The notes beneath the pieces were generated by a model. That model worked only from the letters and a program-made list of their open reading frames with translations, had not been told where the DNA came from and did not search any database. Positions 22,026-33,379 of a stretch of DNA of 64,000 nucleotides are shown in pieces. This DNA comes from Cryptomeria japonica (taxonomy: Eukaryota > Streptophyta > Pinopsida > Cupressales > Cupressaceae): assembly GCF_030272615.1 (NCBI RefSeq), contig NC_081410.1, positions 145,442,349-145,506,348 on the forward strand, given 5' to 3'. Positions within the stretch are counted from its first letter, which is position 1; each line of letters opens with the position of its first letter. The position numbers and the translations under genes are program-made.

Positions 22026-23392
22026 ATGGCTACCATTGTATCTTTCCTAGATCTTCCACCAAATTCAACACGCTACGAGTTATTGGTGGAACAACTTTGG
22101 ATTCTCACTTATGATATCCCCGAATCTGAGATGATATTTCACCTTACCGGTTCTGAATCACTATGGTACAATGAGTTCTACACCTATCTATGTGATCACG
22201 CACTTCCTCCTAACCAATCCAATAACCAACGTAAAACTTTCATTTGCCAAACTGCTCGATATACCATCATATTTGAAACCCTATACCGACGCAGCCTTGA
22301 TGGTACTCTCCTTCGATGTTTGGAACAAGATGAGATAACAAAGGCCTTGGAAGAAGTACATGAAGGAATTTGTGGGACTCATGCAAGTGGTCCTTCACTA
22401 GCAAAGAAGATCATGCAGGCAGGATACTATTGGTCATCCATGGAAAAAGACTCCTATTATTTTATCAGAAAATGCATGAAATGCCAAGTTCATGGAGAGA
22501 TAATACATGCACTAGTACAAGAATTGCAACTAATCACAACACCATGGCCCTTATGTCAATTGGTACTTGGCCTTGTGGGTAAAATCCATCCATCTTCATC
22601 CAACGTCCATAAGTTCATCATTACCGCTACCGAATACTTCACAAAGTGGATCGAAGTTGTTCCACTCACCCAAGTCACTGGCAAGTAGATCACCTCATTC
22701 ATCCTTAATTACATCATCTACTGGTATGGTGTACCCATGTCCATCATCACAAATAATGGGCTTCCATTCAAAAATCAGGACGTTTGTGAGCTCTGTGAGA
22801 AGTTTCACATCCAACACCACTTTTCCACTCCCTATTACCCACAAGGAAATGGTCAGGCCGAGGCATCAAATAAAAAAATATTGAGAATCCTCAAGAAGAC
22901 AGTCAATGATGTTGGTCGTGATTGGCACATTCAATTAAATCCAGCACTATGGGTGCATCGAACTAGCATTCCAACCCTTACAAGCGTAATTCCCTACTCA
23001 CTAGTCTATGGTGCAAAAGCTATCTTACCTATTGACGTCAAGATACCATCTCTATGGGTTTCCTTGCATAATATCATAGATGATGAAGCATACAAAGTAT
23101 CACGTCTTCAAGACTTGGAACTACTTGATGAAAGAGGACAAGCTGCACAACCACCTCAAGGCCTATCAGCAGCGCATGAGCAAAAGCTATAATTGTCGAG
23201 TTAGACCTCATGCATTTGAAGTAGGTGATCTTCTTCTTGGAGAGAATCCTCATAACCAACCAAATAGAGAACATCAGGGAAAGTTTGAATCAAATTGGTT
23301 GGGTCCCTATGTAATCACTGTTGTATTTGGGTCCAGGGCATAACAGTTGGCTACTTCAGAAGGAGAACTGCATCAGGCTCCAATGCATATTA
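22026..23392 (+). pseudogene. Integrase (Gyp-C), both catalytic Asp residues lost
   Basis: HHCC zinc region at 22350-22490 (VHEGICGTH, CMKCQVH). In the core the first Asp is Gly (LVLGLVGK, near 22560) and the second is Asn (ITNNG, near 22745-22757), while the Glu of GQAEAS (about 22855-22870) is kept, the reverse of copies A and B. A TAG at 22686 and frame changes near 23150 and 23340 follow. The C-terminal domain with LLGENPHNQP and NWLGPYVITVVFG is recognisable to about 23340. Confidence 0.87.
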
Positions 23393-25615
23393 GAAAAACA
23401 CCAAAAATATTCAGATAAATATCCTGAAGAAAATTTTTTTAAAAATCAAAATAGTAAAGAAAAATCATGCATCCAAATGGTGAACAACCACTCTGGTGGC
23501 ACCTCAGGTAAGTACAATGGTGAAAACCTAGCAAACAGGTGCCACTTGTAAAGGTTATGGCTCCATTATTTTTTAGACTTGTTGCAATCACATTTATTAC
23601 ATCCACTCATCCATCAGTCAAAACCATGGCTTGTTATTGATCTGCAGTCAAGGATAGTACTTCATGTGTCTTGCATCCCGCTTTTTCATAGTCATGTCTA
23701 AACTAGGGGCAATTCCCTTAACCTATTGATAGAAGTGAATTCTGCATTACTTGTGATTCATTGGGTTCTTCATTCAAAACCGTGTCCCAAAATACCAAAA
23801 ACATTCAAAAAACACTCACAAAATACCAAAAACATTCAAAAACACTCACAAAATACCAAAAACATTAAAAAACACTAACAAAAGAAAATCCAAAAACATC
23901 ATAAATTATCAAAAATCAATCAAAAACATGGCAATACCTTGTACATACACATCCAAGAAGATACCAAACAAACATTGTGAAATACTCAAAACAATGATCA
24001 CTTATCACATCGACCAAACAATCAAAAACATCGGCACGCAACTGTCTTCAACAAGGATGCATCATTCCTTACCAAAACAAAGACATGATAACATTTTTCT
24101 TTGACAAGAAAATTTGTTTAAGCTATCAAGTACTTGGTCAGTTTGATAAGTTATTTATTCATTTATATCAGGTTCCTATGCTACTCTAGGATATCCAAAA
24201 GTGATTAGAGTGGTCGGGATGGTTCCTAAGCATTGTTTGTATGTCTTCTACAAATTATTTCAATGAAGTTATGGCGCATGTACTAATGGTGTCTACATGG
24301 GAAGTTCACTAAGTTACGTGATCTTATGCAAAATATAGTCATAGATCACTATGGCTTGCTGACTACAGCGTATACCTCAACCATGTGAACATGAACCATT
24401 ATGGAGGGTCCATATTCTTTATTCTTTATTTATGTTGCTTGTTTGCAAGTTCAATGCTCCATCCTTGGTTCCTAATACCTCATCCAAGATTGATACTACC
24501 ATGCTCAATGATGAAAAATAAAGCACTATGGATCGTCATTCCATCTCATCTGTATATATTGCATTTCGTTGCATTCCATCCATCCATACATTCATAATAG
24601 CTGCATATCATTCATACATAGTAATGACAATGGATGCATACTCTATTTTTTTTATCTTCTTCCATAGGAATGGGTCCTAGGTCCTTCATATCTTCTATCT
24701 AACATCGAATCCCCCCCTAACCCTCCCTCTCTTGGTCATCATCATAATTGCATACCCTTCATCATATCCCATCAACCCAATCAAGCCACATTCATCACGA
24801 TCCATCTCTAAACAGGAGGGATTGTGTTTCCCATCCTAAGTCATCCCAATCAAGCCAGTTACTCTGTATACACAGGCACATTGACTCACACACACTTAGA
24901 CTATCAACAGATACTTTGATCAAGTATCTTCGGGTCTCAACAGGTAATCAATTATGGCAAACCTAGACTACAATAGGCATTTCTCATAATGACATAGTCT
25001 CAACGGGGCTGCTATGATTCATCACAACCAACCTACCACACACACACTATCAATTGACCCAACCAATTAAACACAATTAATACAGACAATTACATCAATT
25101 GTCTAAGTCTCAATGAGTATTTTGCTTCTTATACCTTGACTTCATCGGACAATTACATCAATTGTCTAAGTCACCATCAAGTCACTTTGATTCACTTACT
25201 CAAACTTTATCTTGTTCAAGCGACCACCTGACATCAAGTGTCATGCTTTGACTTGACTGGGGCAATTAAACTAATTGCACCAGATTGTTCAACCAATTTT
25301 AATCAATTGTATAGCATCAATCAAAATCACACACCACATTTGCACAGTATCTCCTGCATGACCTAAGGGTACTCACTGGCTTGTTGTTTCTCCATATTCA
25401 CTCCGATTTCTTCCATTCTTTCACTATTATTGCTCATTTCTTCTACTCTACCTCCCAACAACTTCTTTCTCTTTTTTAAGAGATCGCCCGATTTTTTGAA
25501 ATTTTTCAGCCCATCGCTCGAGGGGCCATACCACCCACTAAATTAACATTTATGGGGCATATTTCTTCATGCCTATTTTTCTTTCTTTGAAATGACGCGA
25601 TAAACCACACTGTCT
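23393..25615 (+). other. 3' untranslated region of Gyp-C
   Basis: About 2.2 kb without recognisable coding sequence. It starts with the GGTGAAAACCTAGCAAACAG block also found in copy B, contains the tandem repeat at 23789-23879 and two copies of CAATTACATCAATTGTCTAA (near 25088 and 25150), and ends at the polypurine tract. Confidence 0.7.
23789..23879 (+). repeat. Three tandem 30-base repeats (Gyp-C 3' region)
   Basis: Three adjoining units of 30-31 bases beginning AAAATACCAAAAACATT at 23789, 23820 and 23850. The third has two substitutions. Confidence 0.92.
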
Positions 25616-25629
25616 CAAAGAGGGGCAAA
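25616..25629 (+). promoter_or_regulatory. Polypurine tract of Gyp-C
   Basis: CAAAGAGGGGCAAA before the LTR, matching the tracts at 3426 and 15074. Confidence 0.83.
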
Positions 25630-27090
25630 TTTAGTCACATAAATCTGTCCAATTTAATTAAATGATATTTATTTGATTAAAAAACCCACTAGCCAACAGT
25701 TAATTAAATTAGCATTTAATTAATTTCATCTTCAAACATTCTCCTATTAATTAAATAAATTATTTAATTTATTTTAATTCATTCATTTAAACCAAATTCA
25801 CAATCAATTAAATGAATAAATCTTATTTATTTCATTTAATCCCCTTTCCTCTTTTAAATAATTAAATAAAACATTTATTTAAAAATCCCCCACTCTTGCA
25901 TTCTCCTAAAAATGCAAGTTGCACCTACTTGTTGAAATAAATGAATTTTATTTTAACAAAAATCCTATTTTTCCTCACCCACCAAATCCACTTGCAATCC
26001 TAAATCCCCTTCTAGACTCTTCTAACCACTTTCTAACCATTCCTAATTAGCCTAATCCATCCCCTAATTATTTTCATATTCCTAAGCAACTTGGAGTCAC
26101 TTCTCAAAGCCTTCAAAGTCTTTGAAAAGCATTTAATGTTTTATGTGCCCAACAAGCTAACCCCTAAAGTCTTCCAAACCACTAATGGCTCTTACATGAC
26201 CATTAATGGCTCTTACATAACCATTTATGGTTAGATCCACTTGTACCCATGGTTAGAGACTTTGACCCCTAACTCAACCCTCATGTGACCCATGTGTCTC
26301 CTCAAGCATTTATTGCTTTGACCATGGTTATCATCACTAACTCTTGCACAAGAGTTTATCCATTGGATAAAAGCATTATTCTTTGAATAATGAATTTATT
26401 CACTCAACTCAACCTTAACCTTACCTCCCAAGTTAACCCTCAAGTCATGTCAAGCATTTAATGCTTATTACCTCTCCCCTCAACCCCTCTCATGTTGACA
26501 CATGTCATCCTGGGATTGGGTTGAAAGTCCTCACATGGATCTTAAACCATTCAATCCCGACCCTTGTTGAGATTACTCAATCTCAACCATCCATTGCTCC
26601 ATTTTACCTATAAATAGAGCTCACATTCCTCATTTTCAAATCCTAAAGCCTCAAGCATTCTCAAGCACATCCATAATCCTGAAAACTTGTATGCATTCAA
26701 ATTATAGTCATTTTTAGAGAGAGCATTTTAGTATAGCTATTTACATTCACTCTTTTGGTCTAAAATTAACATTTTCTTAGCATAGATTAAGTATATTCAA
26801 TCTTGAACCTCCATAAGGCATCCATAGTGCAAAAAGTTGTTGAGAGCTACACTCATTTGGAACTTGGAGAGGAGAGGAACAAAGGAGAAGGAGCTACAAG
26901 CATGGTGGAAGGCATTTGGAGATGCCTTGTTGTATTTTCTTTTATTGTCAAATTCTCTATTATGTTTTTAGTTTCTCTCTTGATATGTCTACTTAGAATA
27001 GTCTTTGGTTGATTAACATTAACTCTCTTTGTTTCTTGTGTTTTTCATGTGTGTAGCAATCAAACAGGTTTTTCTAACAATCCTTTTTTG
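25630..27090 (+). repeat. Gypsy 3' LTR of Gyp-C, joined to Cop-2
   Basis: Starts TTTAGTCACAT, best read as a mutated TGTAGTCACAT. It contains AT-rich palindromes (25699-25726, 25746-25782, 25805-25840) and TATAAATA at 26609-26616. From about 27091 the sequence is copia integrase, so the LTR (and possibly some leader after it) ends at that junction. I see no gene between 26800 and 27090. Confidence 0.72.
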
Positions 27091-28160
27091 CAGAGCATCA
27101 GGAACTAATACTGAAGGTAACATTTTTCATTTGAATGCTAGTGAGAAAAGTTGTTTGATTGCTAAGATAGATGAGAGTTGGTTGTGGAATAGAAGAATGT
27201 GTCATGTAAACTTTGATTCATTGATCAAGATCAATTCTAAGCTATAAGGGATATGTCTAAGATTGTTAAACCTGTTAATCCAGTACGTAAGGAATGTTAG
27301 TTGGGTAAGAAAACAAGAATTTCTTTCAAGAGCAAATGGTATACATCGGATGGATTATTAGATCTTGTGCATAATGACCTATGTGGACCTACAAATGTTA
27401 GAAGTGTGGAGGGTGATAGATACTTTATGCTACTAATTGATGATTATTCCAGAATGATGTGGTTTGTCTTTTTGAAGGAAAATCAGAAGCATTTGAGAAA
27501 TTCAAGATATTCAAAGCTAAAGTTGGAACTGAGTCCAGATTGAAGCGTAAGTGTCTGAGATCTAACAAAGGTGGAGAATTTTGTTCTCATGAGTTCAATT
27601 CTTTCTGTGAGATGCATGGAATCAGAAGATAGCTATCTGCTCCTAGGACCCCATAGTAGAATGGGATTGTTGAAAGGAAGAACCATACTATTTTAGATAC
27701 TGCAAGAACTACGTTGATTGAAGGAAATGTTCCAATGGTCTACTGGAGAGAAGTTATTAGCACTGCAGTCTATACATTCAATAGATTTCATATCAAAGGT
27801 GATACCAATAAGACCCCTTATGAGCTTTGGTTTGGTCATGTTCCTACTGTGAAATATTTCAAATTTTTTGGTAGAAAATACTATATCAAGAGAGATGAGG
27901 ATATTGGAAAGTTTGATGCTAGAGTGCTATAACAAGAGACTTAGAAAGATAGTAGAGAGTGCAAATTTGAAGGTAGATGAAAACATTGGGAAGAAGATTA
28001 GAGCTTATGATGAAGGTCAACATGTTGTTTTAGCTCCTATTCAGCCTAAAGAGCCTGAGTAGAATGATCTGATAGAGATTGTTAATCCGGATGATACTAC
28101 TACTAATGATGTGCAGGAACCTGAAGATCAGGAACATTCAGAATACTCCAAAGGTATGTA
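27091..28160 (+). pseudogene. Integrase (Cop-2 pol fragment)
   Basis: Begins inside the GAG-pre-integrase region (NIFHLNASEKSCLIAKIDES), followed by the His-containing RRMCHVN block and a Cys block near 27285-27310 with one Cys codon mutated. The core contains LIDDYSRMMW (27436-27465), a SNKGGEF block where Asp is Asn, and ERKNHT with the Glu. The C-terminal YFKFFGRK and KRDEDIG blocks follow; a deletion near 27930 removes the EGIFLGYS region present in Cop-5. Several shifts and stops. Confidence 0.84.
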
Positions 28161-29320
28161 AGATTGAATCATTCTGAGAATCATATTATTGGTGACAAGA
28201 ATAAAGGTGTGATGACTAGAAGAAGGTTAGTCATAGACGAAATATGTTTGATTTCTAAAGTTGAACCTAAAGATGTTGTTGAAACCTGTAAAGATGATAA
28301 CTCGATAAGAGCTATGGAAGAAGAGTTAGATCAGATTGAAAAGAACACTTGGAAACTTGTGCCTAGACCTAAGGATAAAAATTTTATTGGTACTAAATGG
28401 GATTTTAAGAAAAATTTGAATTAAGCAAGTGAAGTAGTCAGAAATAAAGCCAGACTGGTCTGTAAAGGATATTCACAGCAAGAAGGATTGATTATGAAGA
28501 AAAAAATTCTTTGGTTGCCAAAATTGAAGCTATTAGATTGTTGCTTGCTTATGTTGCTTATAAAGATTTCAAGGTATATCAGATGTATGTCAAATCTGCA
28601 ATTTTGAATGGTGGTCTAGAAGAAGAAGTTTATATTGAACAGCCTAAAGGATTTTCATTGTCAGATGATGGAGACATGGTATGTAACTTGAAGAAAGCAC
28701 TTTATGGATTGAAACAAGCTTCTAGAGCATGGTATGCTAGATTAGACAAATACTTGTTAAAATTAGGATTTACTAAAGGTGCTGCTAATAGTAATATGTA
28801 CTTTAAGATAGAAAATGATGATATTTTAATTGTTGAAGTTTTTGTTGGTGACATTATCTTTGGGGGTGATGATGATATGAGTATGAAGTTTGTCAGTGAT
28901 ATGCAAAAAGAATTTGAGATGCCTATGATTGGTGAGATGAAGTTTTTCTTAGGTTTGAGATCGCACAGATAGGAAAAGGTATCTTTATATCTCAAACTAA
29001 GTATATGAAGGAGTTGTTGAATAAGTTTGGACTAGATGATTCCAAACCGGTTGGAACTCCTATGGTGACTAGTTGTGAATTGTCTAAAAATAATGAATAT
29101 CTTAAAGCTAATCAAAGTTTGTACAGATCTATGGTTGGTAAACTGTTATATCATACTCAGACTAGGCCTACCATTATGCATGTTGTGTGTATGGTTGCTA
29201 GATATCAAGTTGATCTGAAGGAGAGTCATGTCACTATTGTTAGAAGAATATTTAGATATCTAAAGGGAACTGAGGATTATGGTTTGTGGTATCCAAAGAA
29301 TGATGATTTCATGTTTTTGT
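28161..29320 (+). pseudogene. Reverse transcriptase (Cop-2 pol), active site mutated
   Basis: Copia RT blocks: AMEEELDQIEKNTW, FIGTKWDFKKNL, ARLVCKGYSQQEG-like, GDMVCNLKKALYGLKQASRAWYARL and the SMVGKLLYHTQTRP thumb block. The active-site box reads Phe-Val-Gly-Asp at 28841-28852, so the first Asp is Gly. Frame changes near 28490, 28965 and 29310. Confidence 0.86.
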
Positions 29321-29795
29321 GCTTACATTGATGCAAATTGGGTTGGTGATGTTGATGACCGGAAGAGTACTACCAGTGGAGCATTCTTTTCATGTAAGAA
29401 GTTGGTTTCATGGGCTAGAGAGAAACAAGATTTGGTATCTTTATCTACTACTGAAGCTAAGTACATTTATCCTAGCGAGTAATTGCACTCAGATAGTTTG
29501 GATGAAGCAAATGTTGAAAGATATCAAAATTATTTATGATGAGCCTATTGTTATATATTGTGCTAATTCCAGTGCTATAAACATGTCTAAGAATTCGCTG
29601 CAACATTCAAAGACTAAGCATATATCAATCAAATATAATTACTTGAGAGAGAAACTCAGTGAACAGAAGGTGAAGCTGGAATATGTATCTACAAAGGAGC
29701 GAATTGTTGATATTTTCACTAAGTCTTTGCCTGTAGATACATTTGTCTATTTGAGAGACAAGTTAGGGGTCTACACCCCTCCTGATGAGAATTAG
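29321..29795 (+). pseudogene. RNase H (Cop-2 pol end)
   Basis: RNase H with the DANWVGDVDDRKSTTSGAFF block (29330-29390), TTEAKYI, YCANSSAINMS (the third catalytic Asp is Ala) and the C-terminal DIFTKSLP and LRDKLGVYTPPDEN. The natural stop is TAG at 29793-29795. A frame change near 29480 separates its halves. Confidence 0.85.
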
Positions 29796-30117
29796 ATGCA
29801 TTGAGTTGTGTCGATCTAGTGGAATCCAGAGCCTTATTCTTTTATCTGGATTGATGAGTTGGTATTGCTCCTCTACTAGAGTAGTTTGTTGATTTGGTTG
29901 TGTTCTAGGGGGAGAGAGATTCATGTTTTTGTTTTTGGGAAAGAGTTTGGTTTTCTGTTTTAGAGATATTTGGCATTGTTGTCAAAGGGGGAGAAAGATC
30001 ATGTTAAAAACTAATTTATCTATCTTGATCTTAGGGGGAGTTTGTTGGTGATATCTTCTTTCTTTGCATTGATTGTTTTCACATTCATATATTGCCATCA
30101 ATGCCAAAGTGGGAGAT
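29796..30117 (+). promoter_or_regulatory. Cop-2 3' non-coding region with two polypurine tracts
   Basis: Upstream tract AAAGGGGGAGAAA at 29984-29996, preceded by GGCATTG at 29972-29978. LTR-proximal tract AAAGTGGGAGAT at 30106-30117, preceded by CAATGCC at 30099-30105. Same arrangement as Cop-1 and LARD-1. Confidence 0.8.
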
Positions 30118-30467
30118 TGTTGGATTTGATTGTTCATTATTGCTGCTAGGATATGTTATTGTCATTGATGTCAACATACTCTTGTGAGTTATTCCGGTGA
30201 GTTTGGGAAGAGTTTTTGATCCAGTTTTGTAATAAATTCACATACCACTCCAGACTATCATCCTACTGTGGGTAGGTTCCAACCATGGTTTTTCGCTTAA
30301 CCGAGTTTTCCATGTCAAAATCTTGGTGTTATGTGCTGTGTTGTTAATTTTATTATCTATCTATTGCTACAGTCTATCAATTTATGTTTTGGTGTTTAAT
30401 TATTTGTTTCCAATGAAGACTGATTCACCCCCCCCCTCTCAGTCTTCCTTCTTGATTGTTGCTAATA
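30118..30467 (+). repeat. Cop-2 3' LTR with a large internal deletion
   Basis: TGTTGGATTTGATTG to GCTAATA (the CA end mutated to TA), 350 bases. Both ends align with the 1,258-base LTRs of Cop-5, but about 900 internal bases are missing at about 30235. Contains a nine-C run at 30428-30436. Confidence 0.85.
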
Positions 30468-30885
30468 GTGTCACCTTATTGAGATGGTATTTAAGTGGAT
30501 CTATCCTTGAAACAAGATTTGTTTTATGAGTTAGCTTGTAAACACATAATTTTGTAAGGCAAAAACTACAGCAAGACATGCATGCTCAATCTGAGTGTAG
30601 TTTTAAGGTCATAACCAACCAATGTGAGACTGATATAGTATATTTCTCTTTCCTTGCCTTCATTGTCATGTTGCACCAAGAGTGCCCCCAGTGTTGTTTG
30701 CGTAGCTGATATATAAAGTAATAGGGGTTTTCCTGGAATAGGTGGCATCAATACTGGTGGATTCAATAGATAATCTTTGATAATTTGGAAAGCATGTTGA
30801 CACTCATCATCCCATTTGAACTTAATATTCTTGTGAAGTAGATGCTAAAAAGGATGACATTTATCTGCAAGTTGCATGATGAATC
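30468..30885 (-). pseudogene. RNase H fragment of Gyp-D
   Basis: Reverse-strand first RNase H of a Tat-like element: QLADKC, then MNPPVLMPPIPGKPLLLYISA, LGALLVQH, YYISLTLVGY and, after a frame change near 30605, ACLAVVF and RIDPLKYHL. It begins exactly at the base after the Cop-2 LTR and ends at the LARD-1 insertion. It continues the RT at 37784, which shows that LARD-1 landed between these two pieces. Confidence 0.87.
30881..30885. repeat. Left target-site duplication of LARD-1 (GAATC)
   Basis: The right flank at 37779-37783 reads AAATC, a four-of-five match; both lie in the same Arg-Phe codon pair of Gyp-D. Confidence 0.75.
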
Positions 30886-31836
30886 TATTTGGCAATTGAG
30901 ACTCAATTGGTTGGTTTCACTATGTTGTCATTGATGGAAATATGGTATTGTGTTTTGGCTTCATGTTTTGGTTCTATGGTATACCAGCAGGCACTTCACA
31001 GATACTACACCGGCACCAGCAGGACACAAGGATTTCTTGGGTCACCAGCAATGCAGGCCGACATGGTTTAGTAAAGGTTATCGGTATTGGAGGCCAACAT
31101 ATCTTGGATCTGACATCGACAATTGATTTTAAGTTTATGCATTTATGTTGTCTGGCCAACACGTAAATTGATATTGTATATATCTTTGTAAGCCTACATA
31201 AGGCATGTAAATTTGTATAGGGTATATAGGACAGTTTGATAGATCATTTTGATATATCGAAGAGACATGAGATAGGAGATTATGGATATGCGAATGTAAT
31301 ATGATGTGAAATAGTTCAGAGAGATTATGTATGTGAGGAAATTATTATAAGGGTTATTCAGGTAAAGGGTTTAGGGATTAAGACCAGAACACACAGAGAT
31401 TAAACCAAAACTGTATTTTGGCATAGAAGATGCTATCCTAGCAGTTCATACTTCTCCGGATTGTAGTCTGGAATTTTATATATTCATTGAGGCTCCTTTT
31501 ATGATTGAGCAGTGTTCTCTAGGCTGTAAGCCTTCTTGCAAGTGCAGGCCCCTCATATTTTGTAAAATCTCTTCATATGGCCAATGGATTGGTATTGTAG
31601 GTCACAAATCTCACAGTGGTTTTTTCTCTTTTAGGTTTTCCATGTATAAATTTGTGTGTTATGATTCTCATTTATGTGATTGGATTACTGGTTGCTTTAC
31701 TTTTTCCAATTTTGTATGTACCGGTATACCGATTGGTGTATGCATGTTTTAATAAGGCTAAAACTTATCATTATGGTATAACACTAATTCTCCACCCCCC
31801 CCCCCCCCCTCCTCTTAGTGTTATTGGTTTCCAACA
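30886..31836 (+). repeat. LARD-1 5' LTR
   Basis: Aligns along its length with 36836-37778. The start is mutated (TATTTGGCAATTG against TGTTGGAAATTG) and the end is TTTCCAACA. Over the first 120 bases I count about ten differences between the two LTRs. The late part carries the shared copia motif (TTTTTTCTC, GGTTTTCCATG and AAATTTGTGTG, 31618-31655) and a run of fifteen C at 31795-31809. Confidence 0.9.
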
Positions 31837-31838
31837 AT

Positions 31839-31850
31839 TGGTATCAGAGC
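31839..31850 (+). promoter_or_regulatory. Primer binding site, tRNA-iMet type (LARD-1)
   Basis: TGGTATCAGAGC two bases after the LTR end, the classic site complementary to the 3' end of plant initiator tRNA-Met. Confidence 0.92.
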
Positions 31851-31904
31851 CTTGTACCTCAGAGAAATTTTAACAGCTTAAGGAAGATCCTGAAACCGAA
31901 ATCC

Positions 31905-33098
31905 ATGGATATGGCTTTGGAGAAGCAACTTGAGATGGCACTTGAAGATTATGATGTTGAAAGGTTAAAGAACTTAAAGCTACAAGATGAATTTAATTAT
32001 GCTAAGGAATTCATTCATGTCCTATAAGAGAGGATATTATCTGTTCAAGCTAGGAGGAAGGAACTTTTGCAAAGTCGGGATGATGAAGAGAAAGATGCAC
32101 TTAAGGAACAATGTCAAAAATTGAGTCAATAGAACATGGTTATGAAGAATGAAATGCAAGCTATAACTATGAGGATGTCTAAGGAGATTGAGGACAGAAA
32201 GAAAAAGGAAGAAAATCTTGTTGTATCCTTGAAGAACAAATTTGAAGAATGTGGTAGGATGGTTCATGAAAATGATATGTTGAGAACTGATTTGGTACAA
32301 TTCCAGATTAATGAACAAGAGCTTGAGAAATGAATGATAATACTAAGAGAAGATTTAACTACTACAAGTGAGTATAAAGAAAAATTCAAGATTAGCTTAG
32401 CATAGCTTGATGAGTTATTGAAGAGACAAAGGTAGATTAGAGATTTCAGTGGACTTGAATTTGAGCAAGGACATAGTTCTGGTATTGCTAATGAAGATCA
32501 AAACCATAAGGCACCAGTAAGGCAATTTAATGCTTATAAATTCAATGGTAGATGCTTTGTGTGTAATAGATCAGGTCATATGGCTAGGCAATGTAGAAAC
32601 AGAGCAAATCAGAACCCTGATTCTGCTCCCGGTAAATGTTCTAAATGCAACAAGTTTGGTCATAAAACACAAGATTGTAGAATGAATGTTAAATGCTATG
32701 CATGTGGAAAATTTGGATATATGGCTAATTAGTGCAGGTCAAGCAATTTCACCAGTTTTAGCAAAGCAATTCAAAATAACAATGTTACATGCTATGCATG
32801 TAATGAGGTTGGACATATTGCTAAGTTTTGTAGAAGCATAAATCCACCAGTTAGTAATGGAGGATCAAATGAGAAAGAGAAAGAGAAGGTTAGTGAAATC
32901 TGGCAAGATCATACTTAGAGATGGGTTAGAAAGACTGAAGAACAATCATCAGATGGGAATGTCCTGGTTACTTATCTAGCAGAAGAGGTTGCTCATCTGG
33001 TAACTGAGGCAGATGCCTTAGGGGTAGGAAAAATTTATGAAGATGTTGCATATGCCCCAGGAAGAGGTTTTGGAAGATGTTCCAGATATTGGAGATGA
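31905..33098 (+). pseudogene. Gag-like ORF with coiled coil and four CCHC zinc knuckles (LARD-1)
   Basis: A single frame of 398 codons from ATG 31905, 54 bases after the primer site. The first half (31905-32460) is Lys/Glu/Leu-rich and looks like a long coiled coil. Then come four CX2CX4HX4C motifs, each exactly 42 bases, at 32553-32594, 32637-32678, 32694-32735 and 32790-32831; in the third the His is Tyr. Such knuckles bind nucleic acid in retroelement nucleocapsids. I do not recognise a capsid domain. Seven in-frame stops (five TAG, one TAA, one TGA) interrupt it, each one C-to-T step from Gln or Arg, and there is no frameshift. Confidence 0.82.
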
Positions 33099-33379
33099 TT
33101 ATCTAGCATGGATATGTTCTAAGCGAGATCCGGTATCTTTCACTGGCAATCATTTATGTCAGTGGAAGATTAGGGTTTTTCTCAAAGGTTAAAAGGTTGA
33201 ATAAACTTCATTGTTAATCACCTTGCATTCAGAACAATTTTAGAGCGATTAAGAGAGACTAAGTGCAATCAAAAGCAATTCAGAGCAATCAGATTTCTTC
33301 TTGAACAATCTCACCAGCATCTGGAAGAATTTGTTGTAGATTTTCACCTAGAACAATCAAAAGGTATTTATCTTTAAAC
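33099..33379 (+). other. Leader-like stretch between the two LARD-1 ORFs
   Basis: 281 bases with stops in all frames. It contains an AGGGTTTTT run near 33171 as in many plant 5' leaders, and repeated GAACAAT/GAGCAAT motifs. It could be a spacer, or the leader of a transcript captured with the second ORF. Confidence 0.45.

Larger units (their letters stand above)
16107..27090 (+). mobile_element. Gyp-C: Tat-like Ty3/gypsy element with gag, protease and pol
   Basis: The most complete Tat-like copy in the window: gag, protease, long linker, RT, two RNase H domains, integrase, 3' untranslated region, polypurine tract and 3' LTR. The reading frame changes many times. The 5' LTR (15089) and 3' LTR (25630) differ strongly, so they may not be a single original pair. 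Confidence 0.85.
27091..30467 (+). mobile_element. Cop-2: 5'-truncated Ty1/copia element
   Basis: Contains the integrase zinc region, integrase, RT, RNase H, polypurine tracts and 3' LTR. The 5' LTR, primer site, gag and protease are absent. It is closely related to Cop-5 in protein and LTR sequence. Pol changes frame at least five times. Confidence 0.88.

Noticed and set aside
24385-24597. Open frame of about 70 codons in the Gyp-C 3' region
   Set aside because: Low-complexity hydrophobic translation of T-rich non-coding sequence; no support from context.
26803-27012. Open frame of about 69 codons with a hydrophobic end, possible small membrane protein
   Set aside because: It lies in the gypsy LTR/leader region just before truncated Cop-2, has no recognisable relative in the window, and the hydrophobic part is T-rich LTR sequence.
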